From Epiperipatus broadwayi (lineage: Eukaryota > Onychophora > Udeonychophora > Euonychophora > Peripatidae), in NCBI GenBank assembly GCA_028023455.1, contig JAQFVV010012511.1:184001-248000 (forward strand): a stretch of 64,000 bases of DNA, read 5' to 3'. Position 1 is the first letter of the stretch. Every line of letters begins with the position of its first letter. Positions 11,336 to 23,496 of the stretch are shown piece by piece. Position numbers and translations under genes: made by a program. The notes beneath the pieces are model-generated. The model was given only the letters and a program-made list of their open reading frames with translations, searched no databases and was not told where the DNA came from.

Positions 11336-14300
11336 TAATAATGTTTGGTAGTCTTAAAAATTTAGATGATCCTCATAATTAAATTCAGATAGTAAAAGCT
11401 GAATATAAAGTCAGTTTATTAGCAATGCTGTATTTCTATAAAATATATAAATTTTGCTATTCTAAAAAAAACACATTTCTTATAGTATTTTATTTAGATA
11501 CTGGCAATCACTAATTCTTTATCTAAAAGCAGTTCATTTAAATGTTAACAAATACTATGTTTACCTATTCTATAAGATATTACAGCAAAATCTTTAATAA
11601 GCACTTGTCTATAACTCAAAATATAAGCTTACAAATTAATGATATACTCCTAATACTCCTATTAGATTACATTTCAATATCAAAAAAAAAAATATTAACA
11701 ACTTTAATAAACATTGTTAGGTCTACACAGATATTTAACATGGCCAATCTATCAAAAGTTCATATAATAAATACTACTACTAATAAATTTCTGTTATATT
11801 TATAATTGGCTAATACAGTTATAATATCATTAATTTAACAACCTTGGTTCTGAGTCTTTCTGTATTTTTTCAAATTAAAAATAATACTGTCACTTCTCAT
11901 CCTATTCTCATTATAAGTTTCCTGTGTGTTGGAAAATTAAACAAACATTACAAATAATGCATATATATAATGAAAATTTACTCATCACATTCTTTTTTTT
12001 TAAATCATAAGAAATTTTTTAAAGTGTTGCAAATAATAAATTATAAGTTAATTTAGATTTGTTGTTATTGCTTTTTTTTATTTTTATCTTAACCCAATTC
12101 TCTGTATATATATATTTTTTAAATTTTTATTTTGCTTAAAGAATTTTTTTTTTTCTAATTAAAAATAAAAAAATAGAAACATAAAATTATTGAGATACTT
12201 AGATATCCATGAAATTTGTTATATTTTATTTCAAGCCAACTGTACACCATATGTTACAATGTCTCACATTTTGTTGATGAGCTTTGATTACAATATAATA
12301 TATATTGTGTATTAAACTGTAAGTGTTTAGTGCTTTTGAACATGTACATATTGGAACCATAAGATGAAGGTTAGTTGAGACCGTTACACCAATGTCGATT
12401 GAGACATATGACAATAATGTGGAAATATGATTAATCCTAACATGACTTGCAATTTGCTATGCATACATGTTTTTATATTTCCACATAAGCTAAACTATTC
12501 TATACTTTAATAATATATTCACATTTTCTAAAATAATAAATTAAGTTCTCATGGTTATTCAATAATATGTATACTCTCAATCTTCTTATATTTTAATAAA
12601 ATATGCTTTCAAATATAATGTTTCTTATTCTATAAGAACTAATCAAGAGTAATTTAATCTTTGTTTTAAAAACTAAGGCTACAAATTTTAAATATAAACG
12701 TGTTAATGATTTACCCTAAGGTTTTATAGAGTAAAAAAAATATATGCATGGATTTGAAGTGCTTATGCATTTTAGGATATTATAATGTAAAAGATGTTTT
12801 ATGTACATCATCTTACCCAATACTTTTATATTTCAGATAGCATTAAGACAATAATGATATACTTTTCCAAACAGAGTTTATGTGTAATTTAATATCTCAA
12901 ATATGACCCTTTTTATATCGAGAATATGCAGTGGCAATGCTTCTTTAATAATGATAAAAGAGAAATATTAAAAATTAACAATTATTTTATTACATAATAT
13001 AAAATAAATGAAAAAAAAAACAAATAATAACAATAAGCAAATTATATAAAATATTTAATAAATATTAATATTTATTACCTAAATCTAATTTGAACTTGGG
13101 ATATGAAAAGTGTATTATCAAACAATGCTGTGAGGACACAACATTAAATAGGAGTAGGTTGTTTATTTTTTTTTTTTAAAAATCCTCAATTCAAATACTG
13201 GAGGATAATAATAATCATCATAATGATCAGTGATAAATGCTTTATATGGTCCTTAATTAGCTTGCTTCATTAACTAATCAACCATTAACCAATCTCAATA
13301 ATGTTGGAGAAGTTTTCACTCTTTCAATTAAGAGAAGCAAGTGCAATTATTACTTAGCATATCTAAATGACATTTACCATATTGAGCTTATTTATTTTAC
13401 CACAAGATCCTTTACTGGATTCATTTGCAGACTTAAATGTTAGGTGCTACTCTACTAGCAAAATAGAGAACTAGATAATTAGGATGACTTATTATATTCT
13501 ATATAATATTTAAAATATTAATACTAACATATAAGAGTGATGCATAAAATATTTCTTATAGATCTACTTATCTAAATAAGAATGATTAATTCTATTTAAC
13601 TTTGAGGTTAAAATTTAAGAACCCATAAAACATATAAAAATTGCAATATTGTAGTTTTATATAAGTTTAATAGTTACTTACATTTATACAACCTAAACCT
13701 ACAATAAATCACATGTAATCTCATTTATTATCACCAATAATAATATTAAATAAAAATATTACCTCTACCTGAACATAGTAATATCTGAAAAAACTTTATT
13801 ACATTAATAACAACAATAATATTAACTAAGAAAGAAGCAATCATGAGAAAGTGTACTAAATATTCTTCAAATGGTTACGATGATTTAAAAATTATCCCAC
13901 AGAAATATTGATACTTTAAAATATTTCAAAATTCTTGGGAATTCACTAACATTTTTAAAATAATAGCATCCAAGATAATGTAAACCACAATTAATTTCAT
14001 TTTGTAATATAATCCTTTTTGGAGCACAATATCAAGATTAATAAATTCATTTAGCATAGTTGTTAATCCAAGATAAGCTATATTTAACACATTAATCCAT
14101 TTTAAGATTGCTTATAACTCCAATGTTTATCATATTTAATATTTGCTTTGATAATTCATAATTTATGAGTAGTATTTAAATATTTAGTGTTGATAATCCA
14201 GAATGTATTTCTTTTAGCACTGGAGATAAATTCATAATTTATTATATGCAGCAATTTAATACATTAAAAAAACATGATATCATTTTATCCAAAGGATTCA

Positions 14301-15343
14301 GTACTTCTTTCATTAAATAATTAATCATCTTTAATCCATGTGGTTAACAATTCTGGTCATACATCTGATCAAACAAATAGATTATCATTCATGAACAGAG
14401 TAATTTTCATTAACTTTTTTTTAAATTAAAAGTTAAGCATTTCTTCAATTGACAAAGTTTATAGAAGCATATTTAAGTTGAAAAATTATTATTGAAGTTT
14501 TTCTTTTAATATAATTAATGATGAGATAAATTCACCCCATTGAAACTTAATATGCACATTTTCTTGAAGTAAAAAAAAAAAACAAGAAAAAAATTATTTT
14601 ACAACATTTTGAAAATAAACATCAGCAATTTATTTGTAGTTAATAAATATAATTTCCTAATTATATCAGCTATTTACAATTACTTTCAATTGAAAAAAGC
14701 TAGCGATCTACATGTTGAAATAGTGAGACAGCATTCTATAAGTTAATTGATCTATTTTCCACTAACAATAGACTATAATAAACAAGATTTCTTGAAATAA
14801 AGAATTAATGAATTAATAAATGATAGTTTCTGGTTTATCTGTTGTTGTTCATCTTTTTCCTAGTATGATGACAAATCATTTGCCTACAAAAGGCAAATAC
14901 TCAGACAAACAAAATGGCTATTTAAAAATTTGAACCTGTTTAGGAATAAAAATTTGTGAAGACTGTCTGGATTTTCCAAACTTTAGCTTTGCTAATGTCT
15001 GATTCAATATATTTCTCATTATGCATTGGGATTTCTTGCTTTTTCCTAGAAAACTTGGAAGTTGGCATAGTTATTGCCAGGCAAATGTTAGAGATAAGAT
15101 ATTTTTTTAATCAAGGTAATAAAAACTTTAGAAGCACTATTTAAAAACGAAAAAAAAAAGAAAATAATGATTTCAGTCTTTCTCAATCACTTTACTTTTA
15201 TTTTCGGATTTTAAAATAATATTGCAAACATTTACTTCAAATAAATAAATCATAAAACTATGAAGTTCTTAGATATTTATTTCAATCAAATTTAAATTGA
15301 TTTTGTTTTTTTATAAATAAATAATATTTATTTAATGCCAATA
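11336..15343. other. Long AT-rich non-coding stretch
   Basis: About 4 kb dominated by A/T runs and short direct words. No exon, RNA gene or transposon ORF could be supported; open frames at 11542-11805 and 14956-15144 have no family signature. The only shared sequence noticed is the short repeat at 12225-12420. Confidence 0.6.
12225..12420. repeat. Old interspersed repeat fragment (pair with 34440-34640)
   Basis: Aligns with 34440-34640 in the same orientation: TTTTGTTGATGAGCTTT versus TTTTGTTGATAAACTTT, then AACTGTAAGTGTTTAGTGCTT versus AACAGTAAGTGATCAGTACTT. The identity is too low to classify, and the open frames over both copies are probably by-products of the repeat. Confidence 0.55.
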
Positions 15344-15930
15344 AACATCACATGATTAACATTTCTTATGCCTGCTTATAACTGTTATTAAAACAGGCAA
15401 AATTCCCTATACGGATTGCAAGCTAGAGTAAACAATGGATGCCAGAAGGCATATGTATAGAGAGTTTTACCTATTTTAATAAGTTATAAGCAAGCATAAG
15501 AAATGGTGATCATGTGATATTTATTGGCTTAAAACCAATCCTACCTAATAGGATAATGGTGGCTATGGTTATTAAAGAAGCAAAGTCACCAAAATGTATA
15601 GGTACTGAATTGAGTTCAGATCTATATGACTATATAAGCTAATGAGCTTGGATTGAAAATATTAGTGTTTTCAATTTAAGTCTCATAGTTTTGTAGTTAA
15701 GTAGAGATAAAAGGTGGCTGCTGGATGATTGCATTAGATCCTAAGATCTAAGTGCAGTGCTCTCACATCGAAGGCTCCTCACTGACAAAGGCCACAAGCC
15801 AGAAACTAGTCTGGGGATATTGGATGAGTAGGCACCAGATGGGGATTTTATTGCACAAGCCTTCTGGCATCCATTGATTACTCTGGCTTGCACCGAGTGA
15901 CAATATGTATTAGAGAGTTTTGCCTGTTTT
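15344..15930 (+). repeat. Composite foldback repeat, copy 3
   Basis: Most complete copy. It starts with a ~175-bp foldback (15344-15520), ATCACATGATTAACATTTC against GAAATGGTGATCATGTGAT, then a non-palindromic body with AAGTCACCAAAATGTATAGG, and a tail (15750-15925) with GAAGGCTCCTCACTGAC, GTCTGGGGATATTGGATGAG and CATCCATTGATTACTCTGGC. Copies at 9527 and 10780 share parts in inverted orientation. No coding capacity, so probably non-autonomous. Confidence 0.8.
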
Positions 15931-16661
15931 AATTTATTTAATGACTATATCCTAGAAAATTAAACAAAATAATTTCAAGATTACATACACAGAGATGAAC
16001 ATAAAATATAAAAATGTAAGAATTGTTTGTTTTACACATAAATAAAAATGTGATTTCAAACATAATTGCTTTACTTCAAAATATGTCAGAGTGGTAATGT
16101 TAAATTTATAATTCTATACTTATTTCTGTATTCAATTAGTTGTTTTATGGGTGTGAGCACTTCTATCTGTTTATACAATTTGATATCTTTGTTCCTAAAT
16201 AAGAATAAGTGTAGGTATTTTACATAAGCTTTGATCAGAAAATCTGCTTCGAAAATCATTCAAACTGCTTTATAAAATTATATTTTCTCTTAAGCATTAG
16301 TATGAGAGACTATTGAACATGATATCGATTATCTAAGATACAAAATATCAATGGTAGTGATACTTGCTTAACTATAAAAATGAAAGTCAATAAAATTTTG
16401 TTTTAAATTTATAAAATAGCGAATTTACAGTAATACTGTAAGATTACAATATATATAGGACTGCTTACGGTAGCCAATGTGAATAGTTCTCTATTCACAA
16501 GTTCTGCTATCACAGACCATTTTGCATGTTGGAGGTCAGATATTTAAGAGAATTGTTGCTAAAATTACAGATAAGTAGCATATTTATTATTATAAGCTAA
16601 TTTTCCTCAAAAATATAATAAATTTTCCACCACATATCTTATAAAACATCTGTTCTAACAA

Positions 16662-19565
16662 ATGGGTCTAATGGCTGCCAGCAAAGAAGCTTCAAACATG
16701 CCAAGAAGCTCTGAAAGTTGCTTAAATCCTAATGAATATTTAAATGATAACTTTATCACTGTCAATAGAACAACAAGAAGGTGCAGAGTGAGAAAACCTA
16801 CTTCTGTGAATAATTCTAAAGAAAAACTGCTTATTAAGTCAATTCCTACTAAATCTTAAATAAAAAAAATATGAATGAGAAAATTTTTAACGTAGATTTA
16901 AAGCCACTCAGAAACAAAGTTAAACCCAGTTCCCAAACCAATTTTAATTCAAACACAGTTAAAAATGACCAAATCTTAAAAGCTGTGAAACCAAATCAAT
17001 TACCCTTATTACAAATAAGTTCTACTGCAAAGTCTAATCAAACACTAAACTTACGCTATGATTAGGTTCAACCGAAAGTGCCGAAATGCAGCAAAACTTT
17101 TCAGCCACCCAAAATTAGTCTAATACATAATTCAAACTGAAATTTAAAAGTAAACAATATAGATTTGGGCTCAAGTTACAACTCAGTGGAAAAATCAGAT
17201 TTTTTAGATGTTCCAATAGAAAATGATATGGATGTGATGAAACAGTGGCGATATTAAGCAAACAAAATTTTCGTAATAAAAAAAATTTCTCCGTATCAGA
17301 AAATGACATTCCGATGCCCAAGAGTCATAAAAATTGCGCTTTGGACATATCTAAAATTGATAATTCAATAGATTATTCCTCCAAGAACATGACTAAGTTT
17401 TCTAAGTCTGATTACAAGCAACAAGAAAGTAATACCGTTAATTCAATTTCACCATCTATGAAAGAAAAACCTGTTTTCAACATAAATATGTGACATATAT
17501 AAGAATTTACTCCGATTGCTCCCAACCCCAAAACTAAAGTCCCAAATGCTATTAAAAACCAATAATGATGGAGAACTCATCAATAAAGACTACAACAACA
17601 TCTTCAATCTATATGCCCCAAAATGTAAGCCTTCAGACCTCCATTCCAACAAATTCTGGTTATTCACCCAGCTTACAAATTAATATCACTGACCATATTT
17701 CACAAAAAAAATCTATCATGTTCTCAAGTCTATACTAGAATGGATTTAGGATCTGATTTTCCTTCTCTAAGTCCCGCACCCAAATCAAAACCACCAAACT
17801 ATTTCAATAAAAAATAAATTCACAAGACCTAAACCACTTACTACAAACAATTATAATGATCTTGAGAACCAACATCTAAATAAAACAATCAACTTAGACC
17901 TCTTCACTAAATGTTGCTCCCAATCATAAAACCTATCAACCAGCTTCCAAACCATTATCTTATGCTGAGAAGACAGCTATGATTCCTAACACAAACATTC
18001 TGTCTAAATCATTTATCGCTCAAAATCTACATCACACTCCTAAACTAGACTCCTTCAATAAGTCCATAAAAATTATTGATGGGGAAAACAGACTTACTGA
18101 ACAGGATACCCAGAAATAACACCACTCGGAGCCACTCACAAATTTCATTGAGATCCTGCTATTCATGCTTTTATTAATGAACAATTCAATAGATCTATCC
18201 CTGCTCTCCTCCATAAAACCTTTCAAAATTATAAGAATGAAAATAAAATTATAAGAATGAAAATGCAGTCATTCTCTCAACTACTGATAATGATCTTAAT
18301 TTGTTTAATTTCCCTGTCAAATCACTGTATGCCTTATTCAAAGATCACAATCTATGGGGATCAATATGATCTTATTCCATCCGAATAAATGTATCTCATT
18401 GTGCAATTCCATAATGTTATTGCAAAAGAAGCCTTCAGGAACAACTACAAATCACTTGCTAATCATTATCTAGTCACCACAGGGTGCTAATCATTCTCTA
18501 TACTTGGATGGAGCAGTACAGAACTGCGGAGCTGATTTTGAACTGACCTACAAAATATTTTGGGTCCCTATAGAAAAATCATCTCCTTTGACTACAAACT
18601 CGTACATCATGCTCAAACCCACATACTCATCAATGTGGCAATATTCAAAATTGTCCTTACTAAGGGCATTTCTCCCTTGTCTATTCCAGGATTGATTGAG
18701 TATCATGAAGGTCCCCTTATAATCATCCTCTGTGGTGTCCCTCCTCAATGTTTTCATTGCTAACAAAGAGGTCATATCATGAAGGAATGCCAAGACAGCA
18801 TGTGTCCAATGTTGAGATATACACCATAAATATCATAAATGTGCCTATAAGAACAGACTGCCCTCATCCCAATCTCCTTCTAACAGGCCCACTTCTAATT
18901 ACAACCACAATACAATTGCTAATCACCAAGAGCTTGGGGCTAAATCACATTTTTCCGCCACAGCTGCAATTTCTGGCCCCATTGCTCAACAATTTACGGA
19001 TGACATCTACTTGGCATATCAAGATAATGGTTGATGACCAATCTGCAGATGTCTCTTCTATGGCTGAGGAAGATGGCCTGTCTATGGCCTCTGTCACTGA
19101 CCCAGAGATCGACCCCTGTGGTCCCTCCTCCCCTCCCCGACATAAGAAAAAAAACCGTAACCTTAAATCTCAGTCTAATCCAGCTGAAACTTATTCCAGT
19201 GCTGAGAGTCTTGCCACCCTTGGGGGGGGCTTGATCTTCCTGACAAGTTGGCTGCCTCCCCCAGCCCTAGTACTAAAAAAATTAGATACACTTCTCCTGT
19301 GATATCTGAAGCCTCTCAGAAACCTCATCGAATAGACTCAAATCTCAAACCCATTCCTACTGTTTCTCCCTCATACAGATCTGAACATATTCCACTGCCG
19401 AATGATATTGACTCTTCCTCCTTGCTTGCCGAGGATATTCCTGAGCCTGTTTCTGAACTTGAAGCTGCTTTTTGTCCAGTCATCGATCCTGATCCTTCTG
19501 ACACCTCTTCTAAGCACAAAATATCTTTGAATTGCAAGACTAAAAATATCATCTACTATATTTAG
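16662..19565 (+). pseudogene. LINE ORF1 (gag-like, CCHC zinc knuckle)
   Basis: Nucleic-acid-binding ORF1 of the LINE, in many pieces. N-terminal fragments (16662-16859, 16871-17065, 17245-17493) are polar and rich in Lys, Ser and Asn. Around 18560-18720 a conserved hydrophobic block (IISFDYKLVHHAQT, PGLIEYHEGPLIII) precedes a zinc knuckle at about 18747-18790 with the pattern CFHC-x4-H-x4-C, read through an in-frame stop inside the knuckle. The C-terminal part (19031-19565) is acidic and Ser/Pro-rich (SSPPRHKKKNRNL, DIDSSSLLAEDIPEPVSELE). It would coat the element RNA as a ribonucleoprotein. The gag-like zinc knuckle supports the Tx1-like placement. Confidence 0.78.
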
Positions 19566-19569
19566 TGTT

Positions 19570-20226
19570 GTATCAGTTAATGTCAGGGGTCTGAACTTTC
19601 ATGACAGGGCTTATGCCTTATTACAATGGTTTCATCACCAAGCCCCTGATATTTTTTGCCTATCCAAGACTAAGGTCCACCTTGAGTCTAACCCCTGCAC
19701 CTTTGATCTCGTCATAGCCTAGGCTACTTCCATTACACCTACTCCTCCTCTGCTTCAGGAGTTGCAATAATCATCAATAAAAATTCCCCTATTTCCTTTT
19801 TTAAAATTCTGCACATTGATTCTACCTGTTTAATAGCCACCATTCAAATCAATAGTTTTCCTTTTAATCTGATAAATTTATACTTATCCAAGGATTCAGA
19901 CACAGTTCTCAGGACTACTCATACTATAAATTCCATCCTCAGAATCAGTCCTCTTCCCACTTTAATCACTGGAGATTTTAATCTTACCTATGAACAATGT
20001 CAAAACAAATTTACCAATTTCTAAATCAGAAAATGGAAAGTGGAAGGAGATTCTTCCCTCAAACCGCATTTTCATTTTATACTCAAAAGTCCAGATCACT
20101 CATTGACAACGTCCTCTTCTCTCCCTCTTTTTCACCAATTATTGAAGCTCATCTATGGCCTGCAGTATTTTCTGACCACTTTGCCTTAGAAGTTAGAGTC
20201 AACCTGAGAACTGTCACAGATCGTTA
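19570..20226 (+). pseudogene. LINE ORF2 endonuclease domain
   Basis: Start of ORF2. The frame from about 19568 reads VVSVNVRGLNFHDRAY and PDIFCLSKTKVHLE, the counterpart of the L1-type INVNGL and DIFCLQETHL motifs. The usual catalytic Glu position is Lys here (SKT for QET). After several stops the ITGDFNLTYEQ block (about 19967) keeps the GDFN motif, and the frame at 19997-20227 ends with SRSLIDNVLFSP and VFSDHFALEV, preserving the SDH catalytic pair. This is a metal-dependent nuclease that would make the target nick. Stops at about 19720 onward and the Glu-to-Lys change make it inactive. Confidence 0.82.
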
Positions 20227-20249
20227 ATAAACTACCACAAACAACTTGT

Positions 20250-22128
20250 ATGCTTACTAAGGGCAATATTACTACCCAGCTAATATCAGAAGCTTATATC
20301 GCCTTTAATCGGTTACAACTGATTTCTCTTCCTGCACAGGCTGCTTGGAAGGCATTTGTTGACACACTCAAATACCTAATCAATAAATGCACAATTAAAT
20401 CTAAGGGTCCAGTTCATATGCTTCATGAATTGGACTCCATTGCCAGAGAGCTCAGCTCACTTCCTTATGAAGCCCAAACTGTCTCAAATATTCTGGCTCT
20501 AAAGACAAAATATAAGCACACTCAAGGAGCCATTGCTGAGTATCTCTCAATTAAGAGGGCCTGCCAATACCTTCATCACCAACATTGCTGGACCAGAGGC
20601 TACCTAAGATGGGCCCTGGGCTCTGGCAAAAGGTCTAAGGCCCCTAGGTCAATTGAGGTACAGGGCAACAAATACTCTGGTTCTTCCATGTTGGCCAGAG
20701 TTCGTGAATTTTACTACAGAAAATTCCAGCCTCTGGGAGTATTTAATTCACATAGGACTCTCATCAATAGGGAATCAACTCCACATAAGATCACTGAAAC
20801 TAGGATCCTATTAAAATTAAGATCATTCCTGGATAGAACTCATCCTGGCCTGCATGGCATTCCCAAGTTTGTACTCATACACCTTCATGCCTTTACCATC
20901 CCAATTATCAAAGGAATGATTGACCCCTGGCCAAAGGCACCCAGGAAATCTATGGAATGTGTCCGATTGCCATGGTTCCCCTTATTAAGAAATAGGAAGC
21001 CTCACATCAAATGGACAACCTCCAGCCCATCTCGATGTTGCCCTTACTAGTGAAGACAATCAAGAGCCTAATTAAAGAGGATATCCAAAACATCATCATA
21101 GAACAATTGTCCTCATACCAATTTGCCAAATGGGGAACTTGAGTGCCGATGCCATCAGCCGCTTTCTCATAGATCATGTTCGCAGGAAAAAATGTCCCGA
21201 CCGATTGCAGTTCAACTCAACTTTGCTGGGGCCTTTGATTGCGTCAGGATCGAATATTACTTAGTGTGCTGAAGGTACTCCAAGTGCCTTCAGCATACCT
21301 CCAGATGATAGAGAAGCTACTTCACAATCGGGAGGTATTTCTCTTTCTCAATGGTAGAGTGGCTCCAGGATTTCGGCCCTGTATTTCCATTCCTCAGGGC
21401 TCACCACTAAGTACTCTCCTCTTCACAGCCTATGTGAACCCATTACTGCTAAGCATTGAGGCTGTCTTTCCTGGGATAGCCATCCCTATGCTGAGGGAGA
21501 ACATTTGCCATATTTCCTATATGGATGATGTGGTGGTGTTCCTCTCATCTCAGGATGAGTTCACTAGGCTTGAGGAACTCCTGGACCAATTTTCTCACAA
21601 ATTTGGTCTCAGAGTAAACAGAGTGAAATTGGCCACATGGTCAATTCTATCAGGCAAGCAAATACCAGGTGGGTTTGAAGCCCCCCTCAGAAAATTCTCG
21701 GCTTCCCACTAGCCTCCCCCATCCATTGTGAGAAGGGAACTCGAAGCTTCCTTATTAGCTAAGGTCAATTCTACAGTAACATCACTATCTAAGGTCTACC
21801 TGTCCTTGTTGGTGAAGGTAGCACTACTTAATGCTATAGTATTGCCCAAAATAACATATTATCAGGCAGGATTTTCCCCCATGGGCAAGTTTATCCAAAA
21901 AATTGAAACCTTATGCAGAAAACTTTGCTGGGGAGGCAAGACTCCCATCATCAGCCTCAACCTATTACAAAAACCCAAGCTTCTTAATGGCCTTAGCCTT
22001 CACTCGCTGAAGATTTTTTACCTCCAACGAACTCATAATATACTATTCAAGATTTTTAAGGATAATCCTGATATGGAGTGCCCCTTCCCCATGGAAAAGG
22101 TAGAGCCTACCGATCGACCTCCGCCTAG
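20250..22128 (+). pseudogene. LINE ORF2 reverse transcriptase
   Basis: Central part of ORF2 in three main pieces. 20250-21050 covers the linker and finger region (YLSIKRACQYLHHQHCWTRG, LLKLRSFLDRTHPGLHGIPK, with HPGLHGIP standing for the usual PGxDGIP). 21239-21712 covers palm motifs: ISIPQGSPLSTLLFTAYVNP and the catalytic box SYMDDVVVF, with both Asp residues intact. 21728 onward covers the thumb and connection (LVKVALLNAIVLPKITYY, LCWGGKTPIISL). Retrotransposition enzyme, inactive here because of stops at about 21050 and 21712 and frameshifts. The intact YMDD-type box suggests moderate age. Confidence 0.88.
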
Positions 22129-22758
22129 ATGGAGAAGCATTTGGTTACAAAAGCAAGTTACAGTGATTATTCAAAACTTCCAGTCATCGGGTTCTTTTTT
22201 TCAGGGGAAATTATCATATTGGGAAGTTTATCGATTAATGTTTCCGGAAAAACTAAATCCGTTAATATACTCCCTATAGGAATCTCTCGATTTTCCAAAT
22301 TAACAAAATTCATCAAACTGAGTCCAAAATTTGTTGATTTTTTAATAAAAATCATCCTTGGAGCACTCCCCACTGGGGCCTTTCTCCACTACCAAAGGGG
22401 TTACAACATCAACCCCCTTTGTCCCCTATGTAACAAACAGGAGGAGTCCATTGACCACATTCTGGATCAATGTGATTCATGGACTTACCTCCATAATATA
22501 GCATTAGACCGGATAAATGGCAATGATCCAGCTAACATTTCTCTTAAGGCCACAATTAAAAAGGGTCAATTCGGAACAATAAGACTGGCCACTTTCATTA
22601 ACTTCTCAATTTGGACCACCAGATGTAGCATGATATTTGATCATGGCTGTGATGACTCAATTTTTAAGTCCCTCTACAAGATAAAAGATGAGGATAAACG
22701 AACTTGTCAGCCTTGGCTAACTGACCAAACCTGGAGCCAGATGAGGCTAGAGACTTAA
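22129..22758 (+). pseudogene. LINE ORF2 C-terminal zinc-finger region
   Basis: C-terminal end of ORF2, entered by a frameshift near 22250 from the upstream reverse transcriptase frame. It carries a CPLC-x8-H-x4-C motif (CPLCNKQEESIDHILDQC) at about 22416-22471, typical of LINE C-termini, followed by TFINFSIWTTRCSMIF and a basic tail ending at 22756. The same block occurs, further decayed, at 8335-8947. Confidence 0.85.
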
Positions 22759-23337
22759 TTCATGTATTTCTTAGGCCTAAAACTTGAACTTTCTCCCATC
22801 CACTGAATAAATAATATATCCCATCTTTCACCTAAGAATAATTTAAACTTTAACTATGTAGATCTTTCATACATCCTATATATTTAATACATAAACTTTG
22901 CATTAGTTCCATACTGTGTAATTAATTTACCTATATCAACTTGTAAATATTGTTATAGTCCTCATTGGCCTTTGGGCCAAGATAGTCATTAATCAATGGA
23001 ATTTCTAAACCTTATATATAGGTTTGACTTACTTTATATTCCTAGCAAATTATGCATATGACACACTGCCTTAAGGCATTAGTGTAATCTTTGATTTTAT
23101 TTATATTTATTTATGTTTCTTTCATACTTGCATTAATTTGCCTATCATAATTTTCTTATGCAGCTCTTGAGACTATGTTATTGATCTAATACAGCTTTTG
23201 ATTTTTGTATAAACATGGTTTGCATACCATATTTATATTAATTCATTGAAATTTTTTTATTGACATAATTTTATGCTATCATTGATTTTTCTTTTATCTA
23301 CTCTAAGGTGTAAATAAAGTTTTAATTTTGAAAGTAC
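22759..23337 (+). other. LINE 3' UTR
   Basis: Non-coding, following ORF2 and ending near an AATAAAGTTTTAATTTTGAA sequence. No poly-A tail is evident; the downstream (TA)n stretch at 23340-23356 could be a tail remnant. Confidence 0.6.
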
Positions 23338-23373
23338 AATATATATATAATATAAAAATAAAATGTCCATTAA

Positions 23374-23478
23374 GTGTCTTGCATTGGTGGTCGAGAGGTC
23401 AGCGCGACTGCCTTGCACTTGCAGGCAGTTGCCCGGATTGCGGGTTCACGTCCCGGCCGATGCTATGACACTTAAAAA
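23374..23478 (+). mobile_element. Compact tRNA-like retroinsertion (SINE-like)
   Basis: About 105 bp flanked by a perfect 14-bp direct repeat AAAATGTCCATTAA (23360-23373 and 23479-23492), a target-site duplication typical of LINE-mobilised RNA. The insert is almost entirely a tRNA-like domain with a short A-rich end, and no SINE body. Immediately outside the tRNA-like domain are TAAGTGTC (5') and GACACTTA (3'), which are complementary and would extend the acceptor helix. The 14-bp match indicates a fairly recent insertion. Confidence 0.82.
23381..23463 (+). tRNA. tRNA-like domain (class II-sized, probably a pseudogene)
   Basis: 83 nt. The acceptor stem GCATTGG pairs with CCGATGC (one G-U). 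An A-box-like TGGTCGAGAGGTCAGC and a B-box-like GGGTTCACGTCC are in place. The anticodon-arm position folds as ACTGCCT/AGGCAGT, leaving a 9-nt loop instead of 7, so no anticodon can be assigned. The T stem has one mismatch. The overall look is closest to Leu/Ser-type tRNAs. The flanking target duplication argues for a retroposed copy rather than a working tRNA gene. Confidence 0.6.
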
Positions 23479-23496
23479 AAAATGTCCATTAATTAA

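Larger units (their letters stand above)
16600..23337 (+). mobile_element. L1/Tx1-like LINE, near full length but decayed
   Basis: About 6.7 kb with the layout of an L1/Tx1-clade non-LTR retrotransposon: ORF1 (about 16662-19565), ORF2 (about 19570-22758) and a 3' UTR ending in AATAAAGTTTTAATTTTGAA near 23310-23337. It is less AT-rich than its surroundings, which suggests a younger arrival. All three domain groups are recognisable despite many stops and frameshifts. The 5' limit is a guess, since the sequence before the first coding frame is AT-rich without a clear boundary, and no target duplication was identified. A 3' fragment of a related element sits at 8335-8947. Confidence 0.85.

Noticed and set aside
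12226-12414. Possible small protein on the minus strand, similar to one at 34446-34637
   Set aside because: The similarity is at DNA level between two old repeat fragments, and the predicted peptides do not align.
17115-18793. Minus-strand frames inside LINE ORF1
   Set aside because: Antisense shadows; the plus strand carries the zinc knuckle and ORF1 composition.
23381-23463. Functional tRNA gene
   Set aside because: The 14-bp target duplication, A-rich end, 9-nt anticodon-arm loop and T-stem mismatch favour a retroposed copy.
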